DNA of 64,000 nt from Ectobius pallidus (GCA_964059195.1 CAXKWD010000003.1:22736606-22800605); one strand, 5' to 3'; shown: positions 1-13,205, numbered from the stretch's first letter. Notes: a model not told the origin generated them from the letters alone. A program made the numbers and translations.

Positions 1-401
1 ATCGAGAAGGCGGTGATTTGCAATACCAGATATGTACCGTACTTCGTCATAAACAGTAGATTACTCCATTACATGATTTCTAGTAGAACTCGCAAAATAT
101 TTTAAAGTAGTAAAATATTTCTTAAATTATTGAAATTATTTAAACATAAATTAATCTTTCGTCACTTTACTTTGATTTTATATTTATTTAACCTTACTTA
201 TTTATTCATTATACCGCCTTCGCTTACATAAAGAATGACGTAATGTACGTAATATAATTCATATATTCTATATATTATATGAATGTATAATTTGAATTTA
301 TATTTGAAATTATATGAATTTATATTATATTATACTATATTATATGAATTTTTTCTTTGAAGCATGCTTTTTTTTAATTTACAGAAGTAGGCCTACATAA
401 C
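1..401. other. AT-rich sequence, nothing recognised
   Basis: Contains a TATAT-rich palindromic stretch (260-350). No open frame or repeat of known type. Confidence 0.6.
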
Positions 402-515
402 GAATGTGGAGTGTGGCGTAGTGGTTGAGTACCTCCGTACCCTTCAGAAAAATCTGAAGAGATGCTAGAGTTTCGAACCCGGGCCCGCAGATACGTAGTG
501 AGCAGCCACAACCAC
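402..515 (+). repeat. tRNA-derived SINE head (family K)
   Basis: GGCGTAGTGGTTGAG resembles a pol III A box, and a B box (TTTCGAACCC) lies near 475. Between them is a perfect stem CTTCAG/CTGAAG placed like an anticodon arm. It is similar to 22105-22180, where the stem is CCTCAG/TTGAGG. Outer ends were not determined. Confidence 0.65.
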
Positions 516-914
516 CAGGGAATCAGTAATATATCGATCATTTTCATTTTCAAAACTTTTAAAACAACCTGCAATACATTGCAAGATTCACTTATCACAA
601 TGTACGAGCTAGCCTTAACAATCTCCGACATATAGGCTGTTACGTACTTATTTAACAGAAAAATAAATAAAACATATTTATTAACGATGACATCGTTTTT
701 ACATAAATTTTTCATCCTATTTTGTCTCCTTTACAAGCTTAGGGCCTATGATAAACATCGATATTTCTCAACTAAAAATACAAAGCCTATAACTAAGAAT
801 AACGTATCAGTGGATAGAATTTTTTTTACCGACTTCTGATATGGCATACTCGTTGGCACAAACTCAGACTGAAACAACTGAAAATGCTGTCGACATCAAA
901 ATGTGAAGTGAGGA

Positions 915-1353
915 AATGGTATTTTCTATGTCCAGAGTAGAGAAAATTATGTGACTGCATCGTATTGTGCATTGTTTTCGTGGATTTCATTTACACCAAT
1001 GGATTCTATATATGGCTTCTCTAATTTGTCAAAGTCCCGTATCATTTATTTCCAAAGCTACCTGTGAACACTGAAAACAATATACTGTTGTCATGAGAAC
1101 TGTAGGCCTACATGGAATTTGATAATTCTGTGTAAAAAGGTGTTATGTCTCCTCTAAAAAATTTGATTTTTGGCATTTAAAATAAAAATTTTCCAAAATC
1201 CTTTCTTAGTGAGCACTTACGTTATGAAACGAAGGCACAGTCAAAATTCCAAGTCTCTACCTATTATAGTTTAGGCTCTATGTTGATTCTTTGTCATCGT
1301 TCATTAAGTCAGTCAGTCATTCATTCATTCAGTCAGTCAGGACAAAGCCTCTT
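915..1353 (+). repeat. Dispersed repeat Rep-2, copy 1
   Basis: An inverted homologue lies at about 28502-28890, recognisable by GTCAGTCAGGACAAAGCC at one end and GGTATTTTCTATGTCC at the other. No coding potential and no clear terminal repeats, so its class is unknown. Confidence 0.75.
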
Positions 1354-1364
<11 letters not shown>

Positions 1365-1411
<47 letters not shown>

Positions 1412-1428
1412 AAGAGAGAGAGAGATTT
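1365..1428. repeat. (GA)n microsatellite
   Basis: About 60 bp of GA dinucleotides with two AAAG interruptions. A short CATT/CAGT run lies just before it (1305-1340). Confidence 0.95.
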
Positions 1429-1429
1429 T

Positions 1430-2467
1430 AGTGCAATGCATGATGGTCGGCCCTTTTACAGATGGCATACTTTAGCAATCGTAACTTACATAAGGTATTT
1501 GATATTATTCATAAGCAAACGCTTACGACACAGAATCTCTAGCTGTTGATAACGTCGGTAAAGGAAATCATTTTTATTATTTAATATAGGCTATGCACAT
1601 ACACAGTAACAAATGAATTCTTTCAGCAAAGCTCTCAACTTGCATAGAGGTCACATTTTTTGAGAGAAAGTAATTCGCGAAACATTATAAATCGTACTTG
1701 ATTCATTCGATCCCATTTTTAGTTCAATAAATTTCATCGCATGTATGCGTAATAAGTGCATAATATATAGCATGGATACTGATCTTACCAGTTTACATCA
1801 GTGAAAAAAAATCTTGCAACTGATTTCACTCCGCGTGTTTTGCATATTATGCCGAGATTTCAACCCGTTCTAGTAATCTGATATTTTAATTTGCGAAGAG
1901 TCGTCGGCATCTTGTTTCGAATGTGTAATCGCATCAATAGATTATTTTCTGTCGTATACACACATTTACAAAATGTACAAGTTGGCTTGTTATAAGATGG
2001 TCGGGAAAATACAGGTAGATATTTCTTGCATCTTAAAGCAATTTGCTACCAATGTAAGTGTGTCTGGCATAGAATCTTGTTGCAAGATCTATTAAAAAAA
2101 CAGGAAACTTGAAATCGAAGCCAAGATATAAAGTCTAGGTACTTAGATTATCTGAAGTAAATACAGTTATATTTAAAATTAAATGAGGCCAATAATATGT
2201 CGATGCAAGAAAAACTAGAGCTGTTAGATTTTATTTCTTAATTTTCTTCTCAGTGTAGTCTACAAGTCTGAGAAAACTATTATTTAAATAACAATTCTAC
2301 TTGACGTCACTACTTTTAATTCTTAATAATAAAGTTATGTGTGAGGATGAATAACTTAATTTCACAAATTAGGCCTACTTCCCCAATTAAAAAAAATAAT
2401 TAAAAGGTACTATATTTCCACAAAGATTACATATTTTATGATTATTATTAATAATTATTAATTGTTC
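1430..2467. other. No feature recognised
   Basis: AT-rich single-copy-looking sequence; only short chance frames. Confidence 0.55.
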
Positions 2468-2477
2468 TTATTAATTT

Positions 2478-2878
2478 GTCGGCCGCGGTGGTCTAGAGGT
2501 AGCGTGCCCGCCTCTAGATCCGCAGGGCGCGGGATCCAACCCGGCCGCGGTCGATGGATTTTTCAGGACGTAAAAATCCTGGGCACGGAGTCCTCCGGGA
2601 GGGACTTTAAGCTGGGGGTCCCGTGTCGTAGATTTACGGCACGTAAAAGAACTCCAAGCCTAAATTAGAGCCTCTGGACAAAATTTCTCGGCCCTTTCAC
2701 GTCCAAGAAATACTTAGTTTCCAGAGGAGGGTTGCGAGGCGATGGGCTTACCACCTGTCCCTCTACCCTCTCTCGGAAAATAAGCATATCAAAATTAGTA
2801 TAGGTAATGAAACCTCCACTTGGAGGCCCCTTCGCCCCACCTGGGGATCATAGGGTACCAGATACAGATACAGAGATA
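2478..2878 (+). mobile_element. tRNA-derived SINE (family B), full length
   Basis: The 10-bp duplication TTATTAATTT is at 2468-2477 and 2879-2888. The head (GTGGTCTAGAGGTAGCGTG as A-box region, GGGATCCAACCC as B-box region) is tRNA-like. The 400-bp body ends in a short GATACA run. Other copies: 20400-20832 (-), 37633-37965 (+), 39944-40067 (-). Confidence 0.88.
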
Positions 2879-2888
2879 TTATTAATTT

Positions 2889-4024
2889 ATTAACTGAACG
2901 AAACTGGTGGAGTTAAGCTAGGGTGTCCACATAATGTTTATATAAAAACGGGACATTTTAATTTTTTTGGAAAAACCTAAGACAATTAAGGGAGAAAGGA
3001 GACAAAAATTTAATTCACAAAATTTAGGGAATATTTACATTTTATCTTTATCTCACGCACATTAATTATCCCAAATGACTTCTTAATTTTCTTCTGCAAG
3101 ACTTCAGATGTCTTCCGGAGAAAAAAAGTCCAAACAAAAAGGAAGGAATGTGTATAAGGTACAAGTAGGCTTAGACTACCGTCAGGAACTTTATTTATTA
3201 CATTTGAAACAGATCAAGACCATCTGGATGGTTTCGGAGTTGAAATAAAAACTAAACGTAATTAGCGCATGATCTAGGGACAAGTGGTTGTTAATTAACA
3301 ACTGTTGTGTTTAATTGCCATGAAATATAGCAGACAGTGTAGTGAAGGAGCTCTCGAGATGTAGTATCGCGTGTCGACTGTCGATGTCTCGAAGTCTCGC
3401 ATGAATGGTTACCATGGTAACCACTAAGCGATCATACGCATCCCGAAGGCTTTTGTTCGGCCCCCCAATCCGATTTCCACACTCCATCAGGCATGGCTTG
3501 TCTTTTTTTATGATCTTCTTCACCACAACACGCAATGCAGCCAACACAACAGGTGACTAACCTTTCTTAAACACTGTAATGAATACGTTGGCCAGCCTCT
3601 AACCAGAGGCTCAACAGCTACCAGACGTCCAATTTCCTGCGAAATGCTGTGCGTATGGGTAAAACCGGCAGCCTAGACAAACCACTACCGTATAATAGAA
3701 TCTTCTTACATGATAATTATTTTAAAAGTTTAAAAAGTAATCAAATTCCAATAGATAAAATCAAATTTCCCTTTTATTACACGTTTCAACGTCGAGGTCA
3801 TATCACGTGTTGGGTTCTGTGGGTATATCAGTAGACCGTGTACGTTTATTTCTATTGTTTATGTGTGTTATGCCTTCTGATAATTTTAACTTTTTTTTTT
3901 AATTTTGATTATTACGCTATAGCAGTGTGGTTCAACTGTTTTCGAGTGAAAGGCCAGATACCACTTTCAAAATTAATACGTGGGCCGAAATATATTATTC
4001 ACATTAAAAATTAAATTATTATAG
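2889..4024. other. No feature recognised
   Basis: A 78-codon minus frame (3311-3547) has no recognisable domain. Nothing else stands out. Confidence 0.5.
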
Positions 4025-4345
4025 GTATTAGAAAATAGTGTGCTTAGAAAAATATTTGGGCCTAAGAGAGATGAAAATGGGGACTGGAGAAAACTGCATA
4101 ACGACGAACTTCATGACCTGTACTCGTCACCGGATATAGTAAGGGAAATTAAATTACGGAGGATGAAAGGGGCTGGACATGTTGCGCGCATGGGGGAGGA
4201 AAGATATATCTAAAAAGTATTGACTGGGAGACCCGAAGGGAAAAGACTACGTGGAAGACCTAAACGTAAGTGGGAGGACAATATTAGGATAGATTTAACG
4301 GAAGTAGGATTTCCGAGGGATGATTGGGTAGAGTTAGCACAGAAT
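4025..4345 (+). pseudogene. C-terminal fragment of an RTE-like LINE ORF2
   Basis: Frame +1 from 4025 reads VLENSVLRKIFGPKRDENGD and continues through GAGHVARMGEER, an in-frame stop, then GRPEGKRLRGRPKRKWEDN and WVELAQNRAEWR. This is the region beyond RT of endonuclease/reverse-transcriptase LINE proteins, which ends in a conserved GRP...RWEDxI...DL...W.E.AQ.R..WR pattern. One stop codon and loss of the whole N-terminus make it a relic. The same region recurs at 24160-24875 on the minus strand. Confidence 0.85.
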
Positions 4346-6839
4346 AGGGCTGAATGGCGGTTACTTTTTCCGATGTGTGCATTCATTTGTTCCAGATAGT
4401 AAGAGGTTGTCCCTGCAGTACGATGCATTACGCAAAAAGCAGTGTACAAGAAAAGCTCTTTATTATCAGGCGGCTTGGTATCTCCTAGCAATTATCGCAT
4501 TTAACACCAACGCCGTGAACAGTAGTTAACGATTCGTTTTTGTTCAGTATTTCCAGATGCTACTTTGCTAGTCGCCCAAAGGCTATCCACAGCTGGCTTT
4601 GGCTTGGTATAGAGTCACGCGATCTCTTCATCTTCTTCGGGTTCTCAGCATTATAATATGAGATCTTTACCGTCGTACATAGCCTAAAGACACTGCCACT
4701 GCATTCAAAAACGTTATGCATCGCATGGAACGAACCAGTATTCACCTCTGTATTTCTAGTCCACTAAAGCAGACCTACAAATTAAAGTCACATGGAAATA
4801 TTATGTTCCCCCTGTTATAAAGTCAAATTACCATAATGATAGATAATGTTCCTATAATACTAATATGATAGTTCCATACATAATGCTGTGGAAGTTAAGG
4901 CCACTTTCCAATTTAGTAAAATAATCTTGACCATTATTAAGTTATCTGATCTACATTTTATTTTCATGTTTTGAATTAGAAATATGAGAATTTTCAGTGT
5001 TGGATCTGGGTCTATGAAATTGGATAATAAGAGTGATATTTTGATTCCCTTATATTGTCATGGAAATAAACTTCAGATAGACCTACTAACATTCTTAAAA
5101 ATAACCAAGATCCATAGAGAAGAAGATTTATGCCCGGTTTCTATAAACTCGCGAAATACCTATGGGTAAATTATCTAACGGACAGAATTTACACAAGGAT
5201 AAATTTTACAAACTCAAATAATTCAAAGGTAATAATCCCAATATACACTTGTGGCGAGTTTCTAGATAAATGTCCTCTGGGTAAATATGAAAATGACAGA
5301 AAAAATGTTCCTACAAACTCGGGCTAGATCTTTCCAAGGGTAAATCGTCGGGTTAATTTATCCTTTCATGGATGGCTGAATAAAATTTTAGCTACGTAAG
5401 ACGTAAGACTTTTACTCGGCTTATATCCCGTGAAACCATCATTAGTAAAATTTAAGCTCTTGAAGGATCAATAATAATATAAACAATGAAAATCAAAGCA
5501 TTCTGAATTAACTTAACTGTACAACTCCAAGGCCTTGCTCATTATATCATTGTGTCTGTATATAAAAAATTCAGCCTAAAACCGAATTTTTACTTAAGCG
5601 GCTCAAGATGACAGAACTGACCCTCGGGTAGATTATAGCGGTAAACTGAGTGGTGCTTGATCAATTTTCCAATAGTGGGAAAACAAGAAAACTTAATTTT
5701 GTTCTATGGCTCAACAGCTTTAATGCCTTTACCTTAGTTAGATTAAGGCGTGACTGTGACCTTCATCATCAACAAACAACCCTGTTTACTTTATTTGAGT
5801 ATATCGTTGTATAGTTATGTTATTCTAACGTGTGAAGATTCAATATAATTATGTGATAATAGTATTAGATTTATCACAGCCCCTCCCGATTTTATTTTTT
5901 TTATTTTTTGATACGCCCCTTGGCCAGAAGAATGAGTAGACAGATAAATTCGTAGACTATCTAAGAACAGTTCAAGTGCAAGAAAAATAAAGGTAATTGT
6001 ACTGCCCAGAGATAAGAATGAATGAGAGGCTCAAGATGGAGGCAAGTGATAGCGTTCACATCCTGCGGTACGACAGTTCAACTCTCACAATTATCGTAAT
6101 TAAACAACTGACTACTCGTCTGGCTTCCGTTGCCTCCCCACAAGGTGCAGTGATGCTTCCCACTGCTTGAATCCATCAGTGCAGATGGAACAGCTTCGTG
6201 GAAAGAATCAATCATCCAAAAAATTACTCCCCAGACAGTCCTTCAGAAAACACTAAAAAAAAAACCAAGAGGAAACAGGTGAACTCCAGAATTCTGCTTC
6301 TGTGAACAATAGCCGTTAAAAGATAACTTTGAAGGAAGACTTCAACGGTAGCTAACGCATATATTTTTTTATAAATAAATATATACAGGCATTTGAAGTT
6401 TACAAATAAAGCAAAAAATCTGATGTGAAAGTGATGTGAAACTTCCTCTGCCCCCCAAAAAAGTTAGCAGTATTCACATATCCTTTTACAGAATCGCAAG
6501 ACACAGTTTTACGCTAATTATCCTATAAATACCTCTTCTTTCAATGATGCGACTAAAAGCGCAGGCTATATAACAAACTTAAAAAAAAAAGAACAAGTGA
6601 CTGCAGACTTGATTGAACTTTCCGCCGTAAAGAATAATTTCCGAAATTTATCGAATATTTCCCTCAGATACTTCTTTACTCTATACCTGGCCAACAATAC
6701 ATCTTTCTCACTTCACATTCTTATATAGAATAAGAGGCCGTGAAAGAGCGCGTATTCAGTTGTTCATCACGCAAGACAAAATTTCTACAAACAGTGGGTG
6801 AACAGTGGGTGGCTTGTAACTACCCTCAGAGAATTTTTT
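4346..6839. other. No feature recognised
   Basis: AT-rich, with homopolymer runs and several 60-90 codon frames of no recognisable content (4210-4491 minus, 4984-5169 plus). Probably decayed repeat DNA. Confidence 0.5.
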
Positions 6840-7263
6840 CGAAAAAAAGTTTCAAATAAAAGTTTTAGATCTCAGTAGAAGAAACACATGTTCAAATTTT
6901 AAAGAAAATCGTTAGAGCCGTTTTCGAGAAAATCGCGAAAAACGAAAATTTCTTTATGTAAAGTCCCCTTAAAAATAAGAGAAACTTATCGCCAATCCTC
7001 TGCTCACATCTTCAGAAGGTACCTGACCCAAATACGAAATTTTGTTTTCATACGATTCTCCGTTTCGGAGCTAGCCTGTTCACAAACTTCCACACAGACA
7101 GACACACAGACACACACACAGACATGTTTCCAAAAATAGTATTTTTGGATTCAGGGGGCCTTGAAACGTGTATATATGCTAAAAACTCAACTTCGAATTT
7201 TAGGGTCGAAAACAATACTTCCTCTACCTATAGTACCTATGGTACGGGCAGAGGAAGTAAAAA
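6840..7263 (+). repeat. Dispersed repeat with CAGACAGACACA core
   Basis: Contains a run of CAGA/CACA (7095-7125) followed by TTTTTGGATTCAGGGGGCC and ending ...AGAGGAAGTAAAAAT. From memory this pattern is common in insect repeats. I saw no second copy in this window and no coding sequence. Confidence 0.45.
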
Positions 7264-7324
7264 TTAAATGGATATATAAATACATTCACGAACCACAGAT
7301 TATTGTCTCAGCTGGACATTACTT

Positions 7325-7515
7325 GAGAATATTATAGGAATTTTTTTTTTCCGACACTGGGATTTGAACCCAGGACCTTTGGCTATCCGTGCCACTGCTC
7401 TAGCAACTAAGCTAAGAACTCTGGCTTAGCGCAGTTGCTAGAGCAGTGGCACTGATAGCAAAAGGTCCTGAGTTCAAATCCCAGTGGCAGAGAGTTTTTC
7501 TCCTATAATATTCTC
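7325..7515. mobile_element. Two tRNA-like SINEs (family J) head to head, forming a 92-bp-arm hairpin
   Basis: Left arm 7325-7416 (minus-strand tRNA-like) and right arm 7424-7515 (plus strand) are near-perfect inverted copies separated by about 7 nt. Each arm contains an A-box-like TAGCKNAGTTGCTAGAGC, a B-box-like GGTTCAAATCCC and the family tail TTTTTCTCCTATAATATT. These are SINE copies, not working tRNA genes. A third copy is at 57961-58040. Confidence 0.85.
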
Positions 7516-8012
7516 GCAAAAATAAATATTATAATAAATTTTTACATTATTTTAATAAGAGATGACTGAAGAGTTGAGAGTGATTTTACTAATAATAAAC
7601 TTGAAATTTGACACACTTAACTAATATCTGAACAGATATTTCAGTTCCAAATTACAATATAACAATTATATCAATTTGTTTCCAAAATTTAAATTGATGG
7701 AAGATCTTAATGATGTTAATTCCACCAGGGAAAATAAATAAAATCTAATCCTAATTCTTCAATTAAACATTCAAACCTATCTCCTCATACAAATACTAGT
7801 AACATTCTTTGATGCTTGCTTTAGAAAGTTACTGAATAATGTTTTATCTTAGTTATACTTTTTCTTTAAAAAATTTGCATAGGAAAATTAAAAGTGTGAA
7901 AAAAAATTTACATATGTTGTTACTATAAGGATATATTATGTTATGAGCGTGTTTGTTAACAAAATTATTTTAGGCTATTATTATTATAAGTGTCTAGCTT
8001 CATAGTGATAAG

Positions 8013-8742
8013 TAGGGACCGGATTTTTAGGTTTTAAAAACACTGTTTTAGGTTTTCCATTAGGTGAAATAGTTTTTTTTAGGTTTTTTGTCCAAAATAT
8101 AGTTTTTGGGTAGAATAATTGGTTTAATGAATTTGAATGTGCTACATAGGATTCAATACATAATACTTGTAAAGTTTAACTGAACAAAATTGAATTAAAT
8201 TTGTGTAAACTTGCTTTAGGACAATATTAAAGAATTGAAGAAAGAAAGCATAAACAATCAAAAGAAGCAGTGAAAATAAGATTGCCTCACATATCCTGGT
8301 TACAGTATATCACTAAATATCTTTCAAGATTCTCAACTGTGAAGTTCTTCCTGTTCTTCCTTAGATTGAAGGCAGAAAATGTCCTTTCAACCTCACATGA
8401 CGTCAACAATGGTTGTTCGTACGAATATTTTAAAAGGAATACGCCGGTACTCTTACGAAACGCTGGTGGTATTAATCTCAACCCGACAAAAATTGTCTCT
8501 CCGCAAATATAGATTTCTCAACTGACAAATAAAAAAGACAAAAAAGTAGCCTAAATTAGATATTTTAGGTTTTTTTATCCCGTTTAGGGGCATTTAGGTT
8601 TTTATACCCCATTTAGGTATTTTTAGGTGCCACAGAATTAATGTGGGTGATTCCTATAGACATGATTCAAAAAAGAGTATGATAGCTTTTTGTTTTGGAA
8701 GTAAGGGAAAAAATAGGTAAAAACCTAAGAATCCGGTCCCTA
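8013..8742. mobile_element. hAT element (hAT-1), 730 bp, internally deleted
   Basis: Terminal inverted repeats TAGGGACCGGATTTTTAGG / TAGGGACCGGATTCTTAGG, with a perfect 8-bp duplication GTGATAAG at 8005-8012 and 8743-8750. Many subterminal TTTAGGTTTTT motifs. A transposase remnant is inside (8287-8481, minus). Confidence 0.93.
8287..8481 (-). pseudogene. hAT transposase C-terminal dimerisation remnant
   Basis: The minus-strand frame includes CEVERTFSAFNLRKNRKNFT followed by VENLERYLVIYCN. This matches the hAT family dimerisation pattern (S.ERxFS...R..L..E.LE.LL.I). Only about 60 residues remain; the catalytic core is gone. It supports the hAT assignment made from the terminal repeats and duplication. 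Confidence 0.75.
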
Positions 8743-8750
8743 GTGATAAG

Positions 8751-9703
8751 CATAACAAAAATTATTCAAAGTGGCTACTGGCGAAATATATTTTGCTACA
8801 GAGCAAAAACAACCAAAAAAATCGAAAGAAACCAAATATTGAAGTAGTCAGCAGGAACTGGAATTTACCTGTTATTTGTGGTAGTTGTAAGTGAGGCTTG
8901 GGGGGAACGCAGGGAACCTCTTGTGATCGCTTTCCTAAGAGCTGGCAGAGTATGCTTACCTGGCAGGGCTTTATAGATTTCTTCCTTAGTAGACTACATC
9001 TAAATACGCTATGATGTAAACGTAGTCAATATATCCGCTGTTTAACTGCCGCTGAAGACAGAACTCACAGCAGTGAAACCTGACTACTTAACTCGTAAGC
9101 CACCCAAGTTTCTTCGGAGAAATGTGTTTTTAATATTCTTTAGTAAAAACTTCGAAACATGAATCCCTCTCAGGGTGGCCCATTATTTTTACACCCCGAA
9201 GAAGTAATACAGAAGACGAACCGAGCTTTGCGTTCTGGTTGTTTTATTTCGTTGCTAAGGATACACCGAATTTGGTTTTAAAAATTTTAGTTCGTTTATA
9301 ATTTATAATGGAATTCCATGCGTGTTGACATTATTTAGGAGGAGTCACCGTGGCCATAAAACCAGCAGGACTTGTACGTGTGACGTCTTTGGTTGCACTG
9401 ACCTCCGAGCTGAGCTCTCCCTGAGAAATAATCCCATTAAGTGAGCTAGAATGGGCCAGTCCTACAACTACAACACAGCTATTATCAAGATTGTGTGAGG
9501 CAAGGCACATTCGCCTTTGTTGCTATAGCAACTCACATATATACAATTACTTACTTTTATATTGCAAACCGTTAATACTGAGTGACCATGACGATGGCTC
9601 ATTGGCCTATGTGCAGAGGAAATTATTCAGATGTTTTTTATTCGTAAAGCTTTTCCACAAAAGCTGTGGTTTATTTCAATCAAACCATATTTAATAACTT
9701 ATA
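8751..9703. other. No feature recognised
   Basis: Between hAT-1 and the Tc1-type element. No repeat partner found in the window. Confidence 0.5.
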
Positions 9704-10472
9704 CAGTCGGTCAAATAAAAAACGTCGGGCGGTATTTGATTAAGTATCACGAACGAGCATATGCGCATGTACAGGAAGACTTAAGGTTAGGTTCACACAC
9801 GCCTCTTGTCTATCCATGTATTTTCTTGATTATTTAGTTAGTTTTGTTCCAAAACAAACATGTATAGAAGGCTGTGGCTATATGCCTCAAATCCACCATA
9901 TTCTTGATTGCAAATTTTTATAATATTAATAATTAATAGATTCGCGAGGAATATGTTTATTCAAGGAGCATTTTTTTAAGATTCCATTTTATAATACCGG
10001 TACTTCTAGTGCAAAATCAATAACTTACGCTAAACTTCTGCAACCAATCTTAGCATCGAAATACGCGTCCGGCCAGATCAACGTTTGCTATGAAAACTTC
10101 CGGTTGCATTATAGTAAAGTTTCCACCTCTGTGCTGCTCTTTCATAAATATGGAACCTTCTCGCTGCTTCAGAGACCGAAAAATGCAGGTCAATTACAGC
10201 CCTAACTACACTTTCTCTCACGTTAGCATTTGTATGTGGCGATGACACAAAGCAAAATGAATTATGACAATGCATTAAGTTCAATATCGTGTGTTGCGCT
10301 TTCCGCGTTCATTTTTTCCCTCCGTGTTCATATTTTCCCTCCTGCCGCATGGCCTCATATGTTCCGAAAATGACCTGTATTTTGTGTTTTTTATAGGAAA
10401 CTTGTGAACTAATGCGTCAAAACTTTAATTTTAACAGCATACGAGTCCCGACGTTTTTTATTTGACCGACTG
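9704..10472. mobile_element. Tc1/mariner-type mini-element, 769 bp
   Basis: Perfect 26-bp terminal inverted repeats (9704-9729 and 10447-10472, starting CAGTCGGTCAAATAAAAAAC) flanked by TA on both sides, the hallmark duplication of this superfamily. Carries a transposase N-terminal remnant on the minus strand. Confidence 0.93.
10078..10284 (-). pseudogene. Transposase N-terminal helix-turn-helix remnant
   Basis: The minus frame contains NVRESVVRAVIDLHFSVSEA then ARRFHIYERAAQRWKLYYNA, a helix-turn-helix of the Tc1/pogo transposase type (glycine/serine turn, then recognition helix ending in a W). It runs off after SFHSKR and no DDE domain follows. Non-functional. Confidence 0.65.
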
Positions 10473-11236
10473 TACATTCCAATTTATAATTTTTACTAAT
10501 TTTGCACCTCCACTGTCGTCTATTCATCGACATTGACTAAAGAAGACTGTCACAAATCAATTAATGTACTTTTTTTTTATATTACGATCAATATATCTAG
10601 CACTAGTTGAATCGTTAATCCAATACGGAATTATTGGCTGAGGTAGCGTTTCTAAGACCATTTGTACAAAATTAATTTTAGGCCTACTTCAAAAGAGAAT
10701 AATAAAAAATTGTTTAAATAAACCTACTGATTACCCATCAGAACTATTATATGTTGAATTCAATGTTATGAAAAACGAACAGCTTTATAAGTGAAAATTA
10801 TTAATATAGGCCTATTACCATAAAAACAGATCTAAATTTATTTCCTATAGTCATTGTCAAAATACAAGAAGAAATTCCATCTTCCGTTTCGCTGAATCAA
10901 AATGTAAGACGACCAAGGGGAAATTACATGGTCAAAACTATGGTTTGAAATTATGTAACAATTTATTGCTGAGTACCCTGAATATGTAAATTACAATCTT
11001 AAACATTTTAAGAGGAAAATAAAAAAATTATATAATATTAATAGCACATCTTTAATTTTGTTTGATCTTTCAATGTTTCAATCCATTTTATTCTAATTTT
11101 TGTTGTAAATACTACTTTAACCACTGGTTAATGCTGAAACATTATTTGATTTACATTGTACTCATAAATTTAGAATTTTTTGTGTATAGTATGCTGTGCA
11201 GTGGTTTGTAATTATATTTATATTAATCTACTATAC

Positions 11237-11267
11237 CCCCTAAACACGAGCTTTGCTCATATAGGGG
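11237..11267 (+). repeat. Nested stem-loop of a probable LINE 3' UTR, copy 1
   Basis: Outer stem CCCCTA (11237) / TAGGGG (11262) encloses inner stem GAGC-TTT-GCTC (11248-11258). The same layout recurs at 15633 and 62481 with different outer-stem bases. Confidence 0.6.
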
Positions 11268-11401
11268 CATGTTTGTTTGTTTGTTTTAGGCTACTTGTAT
11301 TAAATGTGTAATAATAATAATAATGTAATGTAAGTAAGTAATGTTGATAGGCCTAAATGTTAAATGTTAAAACAAAAAATAATAAAAAAGATAAAGGAAA
11401 G

Positions 11402-11435
11402 GGGGTATGCTGTAGCGTAGCTGTTGAGGCGCTGT
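11402..11435 (+). repeat. SINE family A head fragment
   Basis: GTATGCTGTAGCGTAGCTGT followed by TGAGGCGCTGT matches the tRNA-like head of the 14277-14568 SINE (GTACGCCGTAGCGTAGTG...). The B box and body are absent. Confidence 0.5.
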
Positions 11436-13205
11436 AAAAATTTACATTTGAATCAAAATATATAGAATAATGTACAAGAAATAAATTATAGCCTACGTAC
11501 AGACCTAGTCATTCAAGGAACTGTTTTCTTCGCTAATGTGCCTTTCTCTACTGGTTACGTATGGTAAACAAATCTTGTACAGATTGATGAGGACAGGGGA
11601 ACATAGTGGGCAATGACAGTGCGTCCATTCATTAGCAGGTGCTGGTGCTCGCTGTCAGTAAAGCACAGTTCAAGTGGTCGCATGGGCGGACAAACAGACA
11701 CTTGCTAATGACTCATTAAGTACCGAGAATGACATGGATCTGGAGTACCTGCCGTAATTGCTCCTCTCCAAGTTTGGAGGTTTGCAAGCGACCTCTGCCA
11801 CCTACAGAGTTCATAGACCTCAGCATCTTAGAAAATCTCTTATGGGTTCTTAAATAGGTTGAAAATCTATAATACTACTACGCTAGCAATGGAAGTCTGT
11901 CTGTAAACAAATGACTGCGATTATAAAGTCAAAGTCCTCTTTAATAGTAAGCATAGACAAGGCCATCTTTATTGTGTACGGTATTTAATATGAAATAAAA
12001 CTATTGAGGCCGTGGTTATTGGATTAATACATTCACTGATCTCACCGGTTACGAGCTAAGGGGAAAAGTGATTACTCAACATGAAATATAACGTTTGGAA
12101 AATAAAATAAATTTATGAATACACCTAGCCTAATTAAAATTTTATCACAAGAATTTTAAAAAGTTCGAAACCAGTCGTCATGGTTTCATAGACGAAGATG
12201 CCTAAATTCTTGCCCACTTTTTCAACCAAAATGTACTGAAATAGGTCTAAGACATAGCTCTAATTTTGGCCCAAGAAAGTATAATGGCTTCATTAAAAAA
12301 TATATTTAATGACTAAATAATCAATTATTTAAAATAAAAGCATATAAAATTATTGCAAATTCATAAGATACTCCTGTAATTTGTCCAACAAGATGTTAAA
12401 AATAGAATATTAAATATATAATATAAAATTTCAAAATAACATAATTTTTCATAACAAATGTTTAAATATGTTATTGTTAATTACACTCACGGCCATAAAA
12501 GTTGCTTACTCTGGAGTGTCTAATGTAAAATTGTAAATTTTTAATGTAAGTTTTGGGCTCATTTCAAGAATAAAGAAATTAATCATGAAAAAAAAAAATA
12601 TATATTATGTAAAATACAAAATAAGAAAAAACAGTAAGTAAACATTCAATTAATTCATTTAAAAAATAGGTGTATATTTGCACTAATTAGCAATAACAGT
12701 ACCGCATTAGTGCATACCGAATAAGTATGATTAGGTATTTGACTAGATTTGAAATAGCATTCCGATCCTCAGACTGCACACGCCTAGTGGATTTTTACCT
12801 TTCCCACGTTGACAATCGCCATAAAGCTTTAGACTCATTTAAATACCGTTCCCCAAGTGCACATGTAGCATGTAGGAAGCAGAACACCTTGGGGAATCAG
12901 TGTGTGTATGCAAATGCTAGCTATTTACAAGCTTCTCCGTCATGACCTTCTATACTTATCCATGTCACTTCTAACCAACATACCACAACAAGTGTCTCTG
13001 GTTATTAATTATTAGGGGGCGGATTTCTATGACCTAAAAAATAGGATATATGCATGCATTTATGACTTAAAAAATATTAAAATATGACTTTACCACTTAC
13101 ACATTGTGTATATTTTTTTAAAGTTTTATTACAATTAATTTTACTAAAATATAATGTTAATTATTTAAAATACCTGGAAATTCTAAAAAATTATCATTAT
13201 AATGC

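Larger units (their letters stand above)
10475..13004. other. Mostly unassigned AT-rich DNA
   Basis: Holds only the 11.24-kb stem-loop, the 11.40-kb SINE fragment and simple AT runs. The 11240-11340 stretch probably belongs to the LINE 3' end marked there. Confidence 0.5.

Noticed and set aside
7340..7500. Functional tRNA genes at 7.4 and 58.0 kb
   Set aside because: Box A and B are present, but the sequences share a non-tRNA tail, occur as repeats, and no intact cloverleaf with anticodon arm and acceptor stem can be drawn.
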